Both the position numbers and the translations under genes were made by a program. A stretch of 64,000 nucleotides of DNA from Undibacterium sp. CCC3.4. Its GTDB lineage: Bacteria > Pseudomonadota > Gammaproteobacteria > Burkholderiales > Burkholderiaceae_D. The stretch's first letter is position 1. Each line of letters opens with the position of its first letter. The DNA is taken from NCBI RefSeq assembly GCF_034347425.1, contig NZ_CP133779.1, positions 4,154,001 to 4,218,000 on the forward strand. The letters run 5' to 3'. Below, piece by piece: positions 1-8,658 of the stretch. Below the pieces are notes generated by a model. The model was not told the origin of the DNA. It was given only the letters and a program-made list of their open reading frames with translations, and ran no database searches.

Positions 1-1060
1 GGCTGGCGTGTTTATCTGCCAACAAGACAATCGGCGGTTTTTCCGTAGCGGCGGCTTCCATCATCGCAATGAGGGAAGATAATTCAGTGTCGCGCCCGAC
101 CCGCAGGGCGCGCATCACCAATGCGCCGCTGACATTGATGGCACCGGCGATGACGTTTTCACCCGCAGTTTTCAGCACCGCTTGCGATTCGCCCGTCATC
201 AGCGCTTCATCGCATTCGCTATGTCCTTCCAAGACCACGCCATCGGCCGGTATCTGCTCGCCGGCCGCAACGAGCAGGATATCCTCGACGGCCAAGGCTG
301 CGGCATCGACCGTTTCGGTTTGCCGGCCCGGATAATGCAACAAACGTCGTGCCGTCAACGGCGCGAACTCGGTCAGCACGCGCAATGCGGTACTGGTTTT
401 TCTTTGCACCTTGCTTTCAATCAGGCGCGCACCGAGCAAGAGAAACACAAACATGATGGCCGAATCGTAATATACGGCCCCGCCTTCAAAGGTGGCCCAG
501 ACACTGGCGAAAAACGTCAGCAGTATCCCGAGTGACACCGGTACATCCATGCCGACATGGCGATTGCGCAGATCGCGCCAAGCTGCCTTGAAAAACGGCA
601 TGGCAGAGAACCCAATGACCGGCACGGTAATGAGCATGCTGGCGATTTTTAATAATTTATCGAGATCCGGCGTGAGGTCGCCATCGATCTGCGGCAGCGG
701 CACCAAATAAGCGGGAAAGGCATACATCATGATTTGCATCATGGCGAAGCCGGCGACGAATAATCGCCACAGCGCCATTTTATTTTCCGCGCGCGTCGCT
801 TCGTCATCACTCTGATTGGCCGGCAAAGCACCGTAGCCAAGCGCGATGATGGCCGCGATGATGTGTTTGAGCGTGGTTTTGTCGCCATCCCAACTGAGTT
901 CACCGCGGCCACTGACGGCATTGATGCGAAAGCTGGCAACACCGCACAGTTGACGCACACGAAATTCGATCAAGGCAACACAGGCGGCACAACGGATGCC
1001 GGACAGACGCAGTTTTTCTTGCAATAAAACGGGGGGAAGCGTGGACTCTGGGGCGGGCAT
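1..1060 (-). CDS. ccoI: Cation (copper-type) P-type ATPase, CcoI/FixI family, partial
   Basis: The gene runs off the left edge; about 353 N-terminal residues are visible. It begins at an ATG whose frame differs from that of the zinc-binding ORF just upstream. A heavy-metal-associated domain carries CxxC (SGIRCAACV, C24/C27). Hydrophobic segments follow, including one with the GMDVPVSLG motif typical of CcoI/FixI, then the actuator-domain TGES motif. The CPC ion motif and phosphorylation domain lie outside the window. CcoI/FixI pumps export copper needed to assemble cbb3-type cytochrome oxidase in the inner membrane. The family normally has an N-terminal CxxC...CCxxC zinc-ribbon domain, which here is a separate reading frame ending 8 nt upstream. 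The family call is firm; whether the gene is naturally split or frameshifted is open. Confidence 0.85.
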   Translation of the reverse strand, partial: MPAPESTLPPVLLQEKLRLSGIRCAACVALIEFRVRQLCGVASFRINAVSGRGELSWDGDKTTLKHIIAAIIALGYGALPANQSDDEATRAENKMALWRLFVAGFAMMQIMMYAFPAYLVPLPQIDGDLTPDLDKLLKIASMLITVPVIGFSAMPFFKAAWRDLRNRHVGMDVPVSLGILLTFFASVWATFEGGAVYYDSAIMFVFLLLGARLIESKVQRKTSTALRVLTEFAPLTARRLLHYPGRQTETVDAAALAVEDILLVAAGEQIPADGVVLEGHSECDEALMTGESQAVLKTAGENVIAGAINVSGALVMRALRVGRDTELSSLIAMMEAAATEKPPIVLLADKHAS

Positions 1061-1068
1061 GCTGACTC

Positions 1069-1335
1069 TTATTGTTGCTGCGCAGCCGACTTGGTGCGCA
1101 GGTAGTCGGAAATCATGTGGTTTTCTTGTATCACGTGCAAAATAGCCATACAGCCATGACAACAGACGGCCCGCTCGCCGCCATCAAAGCTGCAATACAA
1201 AGCCTTACTCAGTCGCATGCGCTCGCCGCAATGGTAGCAGGCAATCTTCGGCAGGCTCAGTGACGGCAGCCATGAAGCTGGTGCAAACCACTGAGAAAAA
1301 TTAATTGCCATCGGCAAGAACCTCGAAAAAAGCAT
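1069..1335 (-). CDS. N-terminal metal-binding domain of CcoI/FixI-type ATPase as a separate ORF
   Basis: An 88-residue ORF carrying the cysteine pattern CYHCGE...CCHGCM followed by an alpha-helical stretch (ISDYLRTK). This is the putative metal-binding domain that normally starts CcoI/FixI P-type ATPases. Translation could also begin at the second methionine (ATG at 1311), which fits better with the FNR-like box upstream. The stop codon is followed 8 nt later by the ATPase ATG in another frame. Either this is a frameshifted single gene, or the two parts are made as separate polypeptides by coupled translation. No other homologous function is apparent. Confidence 0.7.
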   Translation of the reverse strand: MLFSRFLPMAINFSQWFAPASWLPSLSLPKIACYHCGERMRLSKALYCSFDGGERAVCCHGCMAILHVIQENHMISDYLRTKSAAQQQ

Positions 1336-1377
1336 GTGTAAATAGAAAGGATGTTACCGCAATTCTGTCGTGCTTCC

Positions 1378-1391
1378 TTGATCTGTAACAA
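1378..1391 (-). promoter_or_regulatory. FNR/Anr-like box upstream of the ccoI domain ORF
   Basis: The sequence TTGATCTGTAACAA differs from the FNR consensus TTGAT-N4-ATCAA at one position. It lies 43 nt upstream of the first start codon at 1335 and 67 nt upstream of the alternative ATG at 1311. If centred near -41.5 it would set a start point around 1343. Oxygen-limited control of cbb3 oxidase assembly genes by FNR-type regulators is well known; its use here is inferred. Confidence 0.5.
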
Positions 1392-1424
1392 AGGCGCGAG
1401 AAGTGCATGGCAAAAAGCACAAAG

Positions 1425-1454
1425 CAAAAAGACGTCAGCATTGCACTGACGTCT
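1425..1454 (-). terminator. Rho-independent terminator (leftward)
   Basis: A perfect 9-bp inverted repeat, AGACGTCAG and CTGACGTCT, encloses a 7-nt loop and is followed on the minus strand by five T residues. It lies about 300 bp beyond the sppA stop codon, so it could end sppA readthrough or an unannotated RNA in the gap. Two smaller hairpins lie just upstream on the same strand. Confidence 0.7.
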
Positions 1455-1755
1455 CTTCGTTGCTTCGCTTACTATCACAAGAGGGACCTGAGATCCCTGA
1501 GTTTCACGCCGCAGCGTGAACAAAGGTCTTACACAAATTGTCTGCCATCAAGTTCGTACATAACCGGCACAACTAAACAACACCGGACTTCGGGTCATTA
1601 CCACAGATAAGGAATAAGAAATGAATCAATATCAGCCTCCTTGTTTGAACCAGTTACGCCCCTAATATATGCCAGTTGCCAGAACCGAGGAAGACAATTA
1701 AAACTATCCAGCACGGCTCAAAGATAAAAAAAATCAAGCATACTATTTCTAAAAA

Positions 1756-2730
1756 TCAATGTATGCTGGGTCGGTTTGCCTTCACCAAGGCAGAGATAGC
1801 AGCACTACCAACCGAGGCACCGAATTTTCTCAATACACGTTCCGGCAAGGCTTCTTTCTGCGTGTAGTCGATGACATCTTCAGCCTTGACCACATCGCGC
1901 GCCACTGAATCGATGGTGCCGTAACCATCGGCCAAACCCATTTCGACGGCCTTGCTGCCGACCCAAAACAAGCCGGAAAACGTGTCCGAAGTTTCTTTCA
2001 AGCGCGTGCCGCGGCCTTTGCGTACCACTGCGATGAACTGCTGATGGATTTCATTGAGCATCGCTTGCGAATAGGCTTTTTGTTTGTCGCTGACCGGCGA
2101 GTAGGGATCCATCAAGCCCTTGTTTTCACCGGCCGTCATCAGGCGCCGTTCGACCCCGAGCTTGCTCATCAAGCCATTGAAGCCGAAACCATCCATCAAG
2201 ACCCCGATGGAGCCGACGATACTGGCTTTGTTGACATAAATCTCATCCGCCGCAGCGGCAATATAGTAGCCACCCGAGGCGCAGATTTCATCGACCACGA
2301 CATACAGTTTTTTCTTTGGGTAACTTTGACGCAAACGCCCTATTTCATCGTTGATCATACCGGCCTGCACCGGACTGCCGCCCGGACTGTTGATGCGCAA
2401 GATCACCGCCATCGCACCCGGCTCAGCAAAGGCACGATTGAGTGCCGGAATGACTTCATGCGCACTGCCACTGCCGGCACCATCGATTTCGCCATCGATT
2501 TCCACCAAGGCCGTATGGTGACCTGGATGTTCACTGCTGCTGTCGATCAGATCGGTATAGCGATACACAAAGAACAGCACAATCAACAGACTGAGCAATT
2601 TGAAAAAAATACCCCAGCGGCGCTTGAGTCTCTGCTCGCGCACGGTAGCCAAGGCGAGCTTTTCCAGCACCTGGCGCTCCCACGGCTGCGCGGAGTCGGT
2701 CGCCGTGGCGGACGCATTAATTGGTTCCAT
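1756..2730 (-). CDS. sppA: S49-family signal peptide peptidase (SppA-like)
   Basis: A 324-residue inner-membrane serine protease of the short SppA type, which degrades signal peptides left in the membrane. One membrane segment lies at about residues 40-57, so the catalytic domain faces the periplasm. The nucleophile is Ser152 in ICASGGYYIA. The general-base lysine is probably Lys204 in GENKGLMDPYSP, matching the Ser/Lys dyad of short SppA enzymes. The GSIGVLMDGFGF stretch before it is typical. It is the last gene of a tight leftward cluster (rluC, gph, Rieske, sppA) with only 14 nt from the preceding stop. Confidence 0.93.
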   Translation of the reverse strand: MEPINASATATDSAQPWERQVLEKLALATVREQRLKRRWGIFFKLLSLLIVLFFVYRYTDLIDSSSEHPGHHTALVEIDGEIDGAGSGSAHEVIPALNRAFAEPGAMAVILRINSPGGSPVQAGMINDEIGRLRQSYPKKKLYVVVDEICASGGYYIAAAADEIYVNKASIVGSIGVLMDGFGFNGLMSKLGVERRLMTAGENKGLMDPYSPVSDKQKAYSQAMLNEIHQQFIAVVRKGRGTRLKETSDTFSGLFWVGSKAVEMGLADGYGTIDSVARDVVKAEDVIDYTQKEALPERVLRKFGASVGSAAISALVKANRPSIH

Positions 2731-2744
2731 ACATTCTTTCGAAG

Positions 2745-3110
2745 TTAAGCAATAACAGCTTGAAGATAATCATCGGGATGCCAGACGATGCGGCTGTCTG
2801 TTTCAGTGACGGCAATTTTGCGCAAGCGACTGCCGCGGCAAGGGCCGCCGGAACAATGGCCGCTGGCCGGTTCGTAGATAGCACCGTGGGTGGAACACAT
2901 GATGTACAAGCCGCTGCCTTCGAAAAATTCACCAGGATTCCAATCCAATTCGATCGGCACATGGGCGCAGCGATTAAGGTAAGCATGTACTTGGCCACCG
3001 TAGCGCACCACAAAACCGGTGGCGTCATCGCTGCCGGCCGTGAGCGGAAAGCGTATGCCCTTGCCGCCTTCTTGTACGTCGTCAGCAGCACAGATATCGA
3101 TGGAAATCAT
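2745..3110 (-). CDS. Rieske [2Fe-2S] domain protein
   Basis: A single-domain, 121-residue Rieske ferredoxin-like protein. The cluster ligands are visible as CAH (Cys48, His50) and CSTH (Cys72, His75), with the proline/glycine-rich CSGGPC loop after them. There is no signal peptide or membrane segment, so it is probably a cytoplasmic electron-transfer protein. It sits 14 nt before sppA and 11 nt after the HAD phosphatase; in betaproteobacteria such a protein commonly sits in this cluster, but its partner enzyme is not known to me. Confidence 0.88.
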   Translation of the reverse strand: MISIDICAADDVQEGGKGIRFPLTAGSDDATGFVVRYGGQVHAYLNRCAHVPIELDWNPGEFFEGSGLYIMCSTHGAIYEPASGHCSGGPCRGSRLRKIAVTETDSRIVWHPDDYLQAVIA

Positions 3111-3121
3111 GTCAACTCCAG

Positions 3122-3781
3122 TTACGCATGGGTAGTCAGCCAGTCATGCAATTCGGCAACCGTTTTGGCCGAATACAATGAGGGGCAAGTCGCCAGCATC
3201 ACTGCATCATGCGCGCCATACTCGACCGCGACCGCAGCGGCCCCGGCATTGCTGGCCATCTGCAAATCGTGGGTGGTGTCACCGATCATCAGCGTGCGTT
3301 GCAGTTCCTGACCGAGTTCACGGCTCAATTCTTGCAACATGGCCGGATGCGGCTTGGAAAAGGTTTCGTCAGAGCAACGCGTGGCATCGAACACCGACAT
3401 CAGATTCGCCGTATGCAAAGCGCGGCTCAATCCGACCCGACTCTTGCCGGTTGCCACGGCGAGGAAATACCCTTGCTGCGTTAAATCGGCCAGCATTTCG
3501 CGCACCCCGGGAAACAGCGGTAACTCGTGGTCTTTGGCTAAATAATGATAACGATAGCGCTCGACCATACGCGGGTAATATTTCGGGTCGATGTCGGGCA
3601 ATGCTGCTTGCATGGCCGGCAGCAGCGACAAACCGATCACATACGCGGCTGCGCTGTCGCCCGGCACCGGCAAACCGAGGTCGCGGGCGGCGGCTTGAAT
3701 GCACTTGACGATGGTCGCAGTGCTGTCCATCAAGGTGCCGTCCCAATCGAAGACGATGAAGTCAAATTGCTTTTTTGGCAT
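3122..3781 (-). CDS. gph: HAD-superfamily phosphatase, phosphoglycolate phosphatase-like
   Basis: A 219-residue HAD hydrolase with all four motifs: DWDGT (nucleophile Asp12, acid/base Asp14), the motif II threonine in ATGKS (Thr111), the motif III lysine in FSKPHP (Lys143), and GDTTHD (Asp168, Asp172). A helical cap lies between residues 20 and 90, as in the Gph/PGP subfamily. Members dephosphorylate 2-phosphoglycolate or related small phosphate esters in the cytoplasm. It lies between rluC and the Rieske gene and is likely cotranscribed with both. Substrate cannot be settled from sequence. Confidence 0.85.
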   Translation of the reverse strand: MPKKQFDFIVFDWDGTLMDSTATIVKCIQAAARDLGLPVPGDSAAAYVIGLSLLPAMQAALPDIDPKYYPRMVERYRYHYLAKDHELPLFPGVREMLADLTQQGYFLAVATGKSRVGLSRALHTANLMSVFDATRCSDETFSKPHPAMLQELSRELGQELQRTLMIGDTTHDLQMASNAGAAAVAVEYGAHDAVMLATCPSLYSAKTVAELHDWLTTHA

Positions 3782-3862
3782 ATATAAAAGTGCGACGCCC
3801 GTTCACGATGAACAGGCGGCTTGGTTTTCGTTGAATCGAAATATCATACCATTAATAAACGA

Positions 3863-4882
3863 TTAAGTTTTTCCGACCAGGCTCAGCAGGAAGCGCTCAC
3901 AATCAGCCGGCAAACGTGCATTGTAGGTGACGGCTTGGCCGGTTTCCGGATGCGTGAAGCTGATCTGATGCGCATGCAAGAACATGCGCTTGAGGGCCCC
4001 GCGCGTGGCTGTGGCTTTTTGCAAAGCTTTGTTGAGCGGAAAATCGCCGTACTTATCATCGCCGGCAATCGCAAACCCGCTCGCTGACAGATGCACCCGG
4101 ATCTGATGGGTACGACCGGTTTTGAGTTCCGCTTCCAACAGCGCAAATTCGTCAAATTTTCTCTTGAGCGAAAATACTGTGTGCGAGGCCATGCCATCGG
4201 CTTGCACGCGCACGCGTCGTTCGCCTTCGGCGGTGGTATATTTATGCAAGGGCAATTTGACATGTTGTCGGGCGTTTTTCCAGTCGCCGGCCACCAAGGT
4301 GAGGTAACGCTTGTCGGTCAAGCCGTCGCGCATTTGTTCATGCAAATTAGTTAAGGCCGTGCGTTTCTTGGCGATTAGCAATAAGCCTGAGGTTTCCCTA
4401 TCGAGCCGGTGCACCAGTTCAAGAAACTTGGCCTCTGGCCGTGCTGCACGCAATTGCTCTATGACACCGTAACTGACGCCGGAACCACCGTGCACGGCCA
4501 CACCGGCCGGTTTATCGATGATCAGCAGTTGGGCATCTTCAAAGATAATCGGGAATTCCAGCTTGGGGACATTCTGTAAGGCTGGGGCAGCAGCGATGCG
4601 AATTGGCGGCAAGCGCACCACATCCCCTTCCACCAAGCGATATAATTGATCAATGCGACCTTTATTGACGCGCACCTCTCCCGAGCGCAAAACTCGGTAG
4701 ACATGGCTCTTCGGAACACCTTTACATATGCGCAACAAGTAATTGTCAATGCGCTGACCCGCCTCTTCTTCCGAGATTGTCAGCAGTTGTACCTTCGGTA
4801 AATCGGCCGTAGCCGCCTCAGGGAGCGTGTTTTGCATCTGTTTTTGATGCTGCCCCCGATTAATTGTCGCTAAGTCCTTCAT
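3863..4882 (-). CDS. rluC: 23S rRNA pseudouridine synthase RluC
   Basis: A 339-residue RluC/RluD-type pseudouridine synthase; RluC modifies U955, U2504 and U2580 of 23S rRNA in E. coli. An S4 RNA-binding domain lies at about 43-100 (RIDNYLLRICKGVPKSHVYR). The catalytic signature HRLDRETSGLLLI follows, with Asp161 as nucleophile. The first 35 residues are a poorly conserved extension, and a second ATG at codon 16 (MQNTLPE) is a possible start. The gene opens the leftward cluster ending with sppA and is divergent from rne, an arrangement familiar from other proteobacteria. Confidence 0.92.
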   Translation of the reverse strand: MKDLATINRGQHQKQMQNTLPEAATADLPKVQLLTISEEEAGQRIDNYLLRICKGVPKSHVYRVLRSGEVRVNKGRIDQLYRLVEGDVVRLPPIRIAAAPALQNVPKLEFPIIFEDAQLLIIDKPAGVAVHGGSGVSYGVIEQLRAARPEAKFLELVHRLDRETSGLLLIAKKRTALTNLHEQMRDGLTDKRYLTLVAGDWKNARQHVKLPLHKYTTAEGERRVRVQADGMASHTVFSLKRKFDEFALLEAELKTGRTHQIRVHLSASGFAIAGDDKYGDFPLNKALQKATATRGALKRMFLHAHQISFTHPETGQAVTYNARLPADCERFLLSLVGKT

Positions 4883-5537
4883 TTTGAATATATAATCATT
4901 TTCGCTTCAGCAATTACGCCAAAGCAGTGTAAGTGGAATAAACGCCTATTTTACACAGGGGCAAGTCCATCAGCCTCGCCAGTTTGCAAATATGATGGAA
5001 AAGATGTGTATGCAAGCTCATTTGCACGCCAAGGTAGCAGCCAATTGTTGTTATCGGGCGATATAGCAGACGAGCTTGGATCAGAAAGTTCGGACAGTAA
5101 GGATAGAGAGGCAAGTAGTGCTGTTGTCACGCTGTTATCGTTATCACAGCATGCTTGCCTCGGTTTTGCGAACGAAAGCGATTCCGTCAGATACAACACA
5201 AGAAGATGGTCTGACACCAAAGTTGCTCATCGCCTGGCCTTGTCCTCAGCCGCTGTTTTAAGCGCGCCGAGTCAGACAATGCGGGGGACATGTGCACTCG
5301 AGTTCGCCAGCAAAACCAAACGCGCCCGGCGCGACGCAGAATGACACGACTGGTTCACCCTCGGCATGCGTGCCGCAGGTGACGGTTGCCATGCCATTGT
5401 GCCGCGCCACAGGCATCCCCATCCCCTCCCGACTCTCTGTTCCTGGCATACATCCCGGCACCAGTACAGTTGCTTGCTGCTTCGATGAAGCGATGCAGCA
5501 GGCGGCAAAAGATGACCACCAGGTCACGGAGTAAAAC
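4883..5537. promoter_or_regulatory. Divergent rluC-rne intergenic region with long rne leader
   Basis: 655 bp without a credible gene between divergent rluC and rne. On the rluC side an AT-rich stretch (tatatattc) lies just before the start codon. On the rne side the only clear signal is GGAG eight nucleotides before the ATG at 5538. In E. coli the long rne 5' untranslated region mediates autoregulation by RNase E, and the length here allows the same, but I see no specific conserved element. Confidence 0.45.
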
Positions 5538-8500
5538 ATGAAACGTATGTTGTTCAATGCAACGCAGCAAGAAGAATTGCGCGTTGCTATCGTCAATGGG
5601 CAGAAACTCATCGACATTGATATCGAGACCGCCGGTCGCGAATTACGTAAGTCCAACATTTACAAGGGTGTCATCACCCGCATCGAACCATCGCTCGAAG
5701 CTTGTTTCGTCAATTACGGCGAAGAACGTCATGGCTTTTTGCCCTTCAAGGAAGTTGCCCGCACCTATTTCAAGGAAGGCATCGACGTGCGCAATACCTC
5801 GATCAAAGAGGCTTTGCGTGAAGGTCAGGAAATCATGGTTCAGGTTGAGAAGGAAGAACGCGGCAATAAAGGCGCGGCACTGACTTCCTTCATTTCTTTG
5901 GCCGGTCGCTACCTCGTGTTGATGCCGAACAATCCGCGTGGCGGTGGTGTATCGCGCCGTGTCGAGGGCGAAGACCGTCAAGAATTGCGTGAAACCATGG
6001 ATAAACTCGACCTGCCAGGCGGCATGTCGGTCATCGCCCGTACTGCCGGCATAGGCCGTAATGTTGACGAATTGCAATGGGATTTAAACTATCTGATGCA
6101 ACTCTGGCGCGCGATCGAAGGTGCTGGCAAGTCATCCGCAGGGGCATTCCTGATCTATCAGGAATCTTCCTTAGTGATCCGCGCGATTCGCGATTACTTC
6201 CAGCCTGATATCGGCGAAATTCTCATCGATACCGATGAAATTTACGAACAAGCTCAGCAATTCATGAGCCATGTCATGCCTGATATGGTGCATCGCGTTA
6301 AACGTTACAGCGATGACGTGCCACTGTTTTCGCGCTTCCAGATCGAACATCAGATCGAAACCGCTTACTCGCGTACGGTACCGTTGCCATCGGGCGGCGC
6401 CATCGTGATCGACCATACCGAAGCCTTGGTCTCGGTCGACGTCAATTCGGCCCGTTCTACTCGCGGTGGCGATATCGAAACCACCGCGTTCAATACCAAC
6501 TTGGAAGCCGCAGAAGAAGTTGCTCGTCAATTACGTCTGCGCGACCTCGGCGGCTTGATCGTGATCGATTTCATCGACATGGAAAACGCCAAGAACCAAC
6601 GCGAAGTCGAAACCCGTCTCAAAGATGCCTTGCGCTATGACCGCGCGCGCGTCCAGATGGGGAAGATCTCGCGTTTCGGCCTCATGGAATTGTCGCGTCA
6701 GCGCCTGCGTCCATCGCTGTCCGAAGGCAGTCATGTTACCTGCCCACGCTGTAATGGCACTGGTCACATCCGCGATACTGAATCATCGGCTCTGCAAGTC
6801 CTGCGTATCATCCAGGAAGAAGCGATGAAAGAAAACTCGGCGGCGATTCATGTTCAGGTACCGGTCGATGTGGCCGCCTTCCTGCTCAACGAAAAGCGCG
6901 GCGAAATTCTGAAAATCGAAACCCGCCATCGCGTGACCGTCATTCTGATCCCGAACACGCACCTCGAAACGCCGCATTACAAGCTCGACCGCTTGAAACA
7001 TGACGATCCGCGCCTCGAAGAGCATCACGCCAGCTACGCCATGGCCGAGCAAGCCGATACCGACATCGGTTACAGCAAACGTCAGAAGGATGATGTCAAG
7101 CCACGCCAAGAAGCGATGGTCAAGAGCATCACGCCTGAGCAAGCACCTATCGTGGAACGCAAAGAAGCGGCACCGGCTATCGTCGCCCCTGTGGCAGCGG
7201 CACCTGGTTTCTTCGGTAAATTGTTCGGCTTCCTGTTCGGTGCCAGCAAAACTACCGCCAGCCCGGAACCGGTGCTGACGGCTGAAGAAAAAACCGCTGA
7301 ACGCGAGCGCAACAGCCGCAATGCCCGCAACAACCCGCGCAACCGCAGCCGTCGCAACCGTGATGAGCGTGAAGAGCGTCCAGCCGGCAGCAAAACGACG
7401 GAGGCTGCGAAAGCAGCGCCAGTGACAGAAGCGGCCCGTCCGGCTAAAGCCGTCAAGCCACCACGCGAAGAGCGCGAACCACGTGAACCGCGGGAAGTGC
7501 GTGAACCACGTGAGCCACGTGAGCCACGTGAAGCCAAAGAGCCGCAGGAAGGTCGTCGCGAACGTCAACAACGTAGCCGTGAAGAACGCAAAGAAGCGAT
7601 GCTGACTGAAGTTAAAACTGATGATTTGATTCAAAAACACGACGATCCAATACCGGTCGAAGTAATGCCAGCCAGTTCGGCATTGAATCAACCTGAACTC
7701 AGCAGCGACAATGAAAACGCCGAGCAAAGCGAAGAACGCCGTCGTCGTCGTCGTCGTGGCGGTCGCAATCGTAATCGTCGCGAACGTGAGCCAGGTGAGC
7801 TCAACGAACAAGGCGAATTGATCAACGACAGCGATGTCGCAGAAGAAATCGTCTCCGGTGATGGCGATACCGTGGCTGCCCGTGTTGCCGCCGCAGTCGA
7901 AGCTGCCAACGCTCACAGCGCTGCTGCATTGGCAGCAAACGCAGTGGTACCGGCAGTCGCAGCAGTTGCCGTGATGGCAGAGGTTGCCGTGGTGGCAGAG
8001 GTTGCCGTGGTGGCAGAGGTTGTCGAAACGATAGCCGAACCAAGGCCAGTCGTCGCACCGACCAGCGTAGTGGTAGAAGAAACGATTGCTGCTCCGCTTG
8101 AAGTTACTGCCACAGCAGTAGCCGCACCGGCTACCATCGCTGTCGCTGCAGCTGTTGTAGCTACTCCAGTCGCAGCAGCAGTGCTTGAGACTCAGGCAGC
8201 TGCGACAGTGGAAACGCTGGTAGCTGAGCCTGTTGTCGTCGCTGAAGTTGTTGCTATTGAGCCAGTCTCTGCGCCAGCCGCCGTTGCTGAACCGGTAATT
8301 GCTGAAACTGTCGTCACGGCACCTGTCGTCATCGAAACCGTCGTCGTTGTACCGGTTGCTGTTGCACCGGTTGCTACAACGACCGCGCCGGCAGCCGATC
8401 TGAGCAGCGTACTCAACGCAGTTGGCTTGCAACTCGCCAGTACTGACCCGGAGAAACTGCGCGCCGCCCAGCAAAGCGCCAGCCTCACCGCGCCGCCGGT

Positions 8501-8576
8501 TCGCGTACCGCGTGTACGTAAGCCGGTAGCCGTGGTGGCTGATGAGCCCTTGGTCATGATTGAGACTCGCCACTAA
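5538..8576 (+). CDS. rne: Ribonuclease E
   Basis: The essential endoribonuclease of RNA decay and rRNA/tRNA processing, scaffold of the degradosome. The 1012-residue protein starts with the conserved [10 protein letters not shown], has an S1 RNA-binding domain at about 35-125, and catalytic acids Asp301 ([12 protein letters not shown]) and Asp344 (VIDFIDM). The zinc-link CPRCNGTG (Cys402, Cys405) holds the tetramer together. The C-terminal half is disordered scaffold: an Arg/Glu-rich RNA-binding region (about 590-760) with EPREPRE repeats, then about 200 residues almost entirely Ala, Val, Glu, Thr and Pro. The tail [13 protein letters not shown]...ETRH may be a short interaction motif. A GGAG site precedes the start and a strong terminator follows the stop. 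Confidence 0.97.
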   Translation: MKRMLFNATQQEELRVAIVNGQKLIDIDIETAGRELRKSNIYKGVITRIEPSLEACFVNYGEERHGFLPFKEVARTYFKEGIDVRNTSIKEALREGQEIMVQVEKEERGNKGAALTSFISLAGRYLVLMPNNPRGGGVSRRVEGEDRQELRETMDKLDLPGGMSVIARTAGIGRNVDELQWDLNYLMQLWRAIEGAGKSSAGAFLIYQESSLVIRAIRDYFQPDIGEILIDTDEIYEQAQQFMSHVMPDMVHRVKRYSDDVPLFSRFQIEHQIETAYSRTVPLPSGGAIVIDHTEALVSVDVNSARSTRGGDIETTAFNTNLEAAEEVARQLRLRDLGGLIVIDFIDMENAKNQREVETRLKDALRYDRARVQMGKISRFGLMELSRQRLRPSLSEGSHVTCPRCNGTGHIRDTESSALQVLRIIQEEAMKENSAAIHVQVPVDVAAFLLNEKRGEILKIETRHRVTVILIPNTHLETPHYKLDRLKHDDPRLEEHHASYAMAEQADTDIGYSKRQKDDVKPRQEAMVKSITPEQAPIVERKEAAPAIVAPVAAAPGFFGKLFGFLFGASKTTASPEPVLTAEEKTAERERNSRNARNNPRNRSRRNRDEREERPAGSKTTEAAKAAPVTEAARPAKAVKPPREEREPREPREVREPREPREPREAKEPQEGRRERQQRSREERKEAMLTEVKTDDLIQKHDDPIPVEVMPASSALNQPELSSDNENAEQSEERRRRRRRGGRNRNRREREPGELNEQGELINDSDVAEEIVSGDGDTVAARVAAAVEAANAHSAAALAANAVVPAVAAVAVMAEVAVVAEVAVVAEVVETIAEPRPVVAPTSVVVEETIAAPLEVTATAVAAPATIAVAAAVVATPVAAAVLETQAAATVETLVAEPVVVAEVVAIEPVSAPAAVAEPVIAETVVTAPVVIETVVVVPVAVAPVATTTAPAADLSSVLNAVGLQLASTDPEKLRAAQQSASLTAPPVRVPRVRKPVAVVADEPLVMIETRH
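7971..8024 (+). repeat. 18-bp tandem repeat inside rne
   Basis: Three consecutive near-identical copies of an 18-bp unit (gtggtggcagaggttgcc and variants) at 7971, 7989 and 8007. They encode repeated V(V/M)AEVA in the alanine/valine-rich scaffold. The unit length is a multiple of three, so copy-number change would keep the frame. Confidence 0.85.
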
Positions 8577-8593
8577 GCAATACCTTGAAAAAG

Positions 8594-8629
8594 CCGGTAC
8601 ACCTGAATCAGGCGTGCCGGTTTTTTTTT
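8594..8629 (+). terminator. Rho-independent terminator of rne
   Basis: Eighteen nucleotides after the rne stop, CCGGTACACCTG pairs with CAGGCGTGCCGG (one G-U pair and one mismatch) around a short loop, followed by nine T residues. It ends just before the chrA start region. Confidence 0.85.
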
Positions 8630-8658
8630 GCCTGTGAATTTACCTAAATCCGCCTGCC

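Noticed and set aside
1430-1660. Possible 6S RNA in the gap between ccoI and sppA
   Set aside because: The stems CTGCGGCG and CTCAGGGA look suggestive, but the matching 5' strand of the closing stem is not found at the expected distance. Kept only as an unidentified structured region.
1621-1665. A 14-codon plus-strand frame (MNQYQPP...) with AAGGA before its ATG
   Set aside because: No downstream gene on that strand for a leader peptide to control and no conservation evidence; likely chance.
6783-8573. A 596-codon open frame on the minus strand across the 3' half of rne
   Set aside because: It is antisense to a certain gene, has a bizarre Arg/Cys/Phe-rich composition and arises from the repetitive GC-biased codons of the scaffold region.
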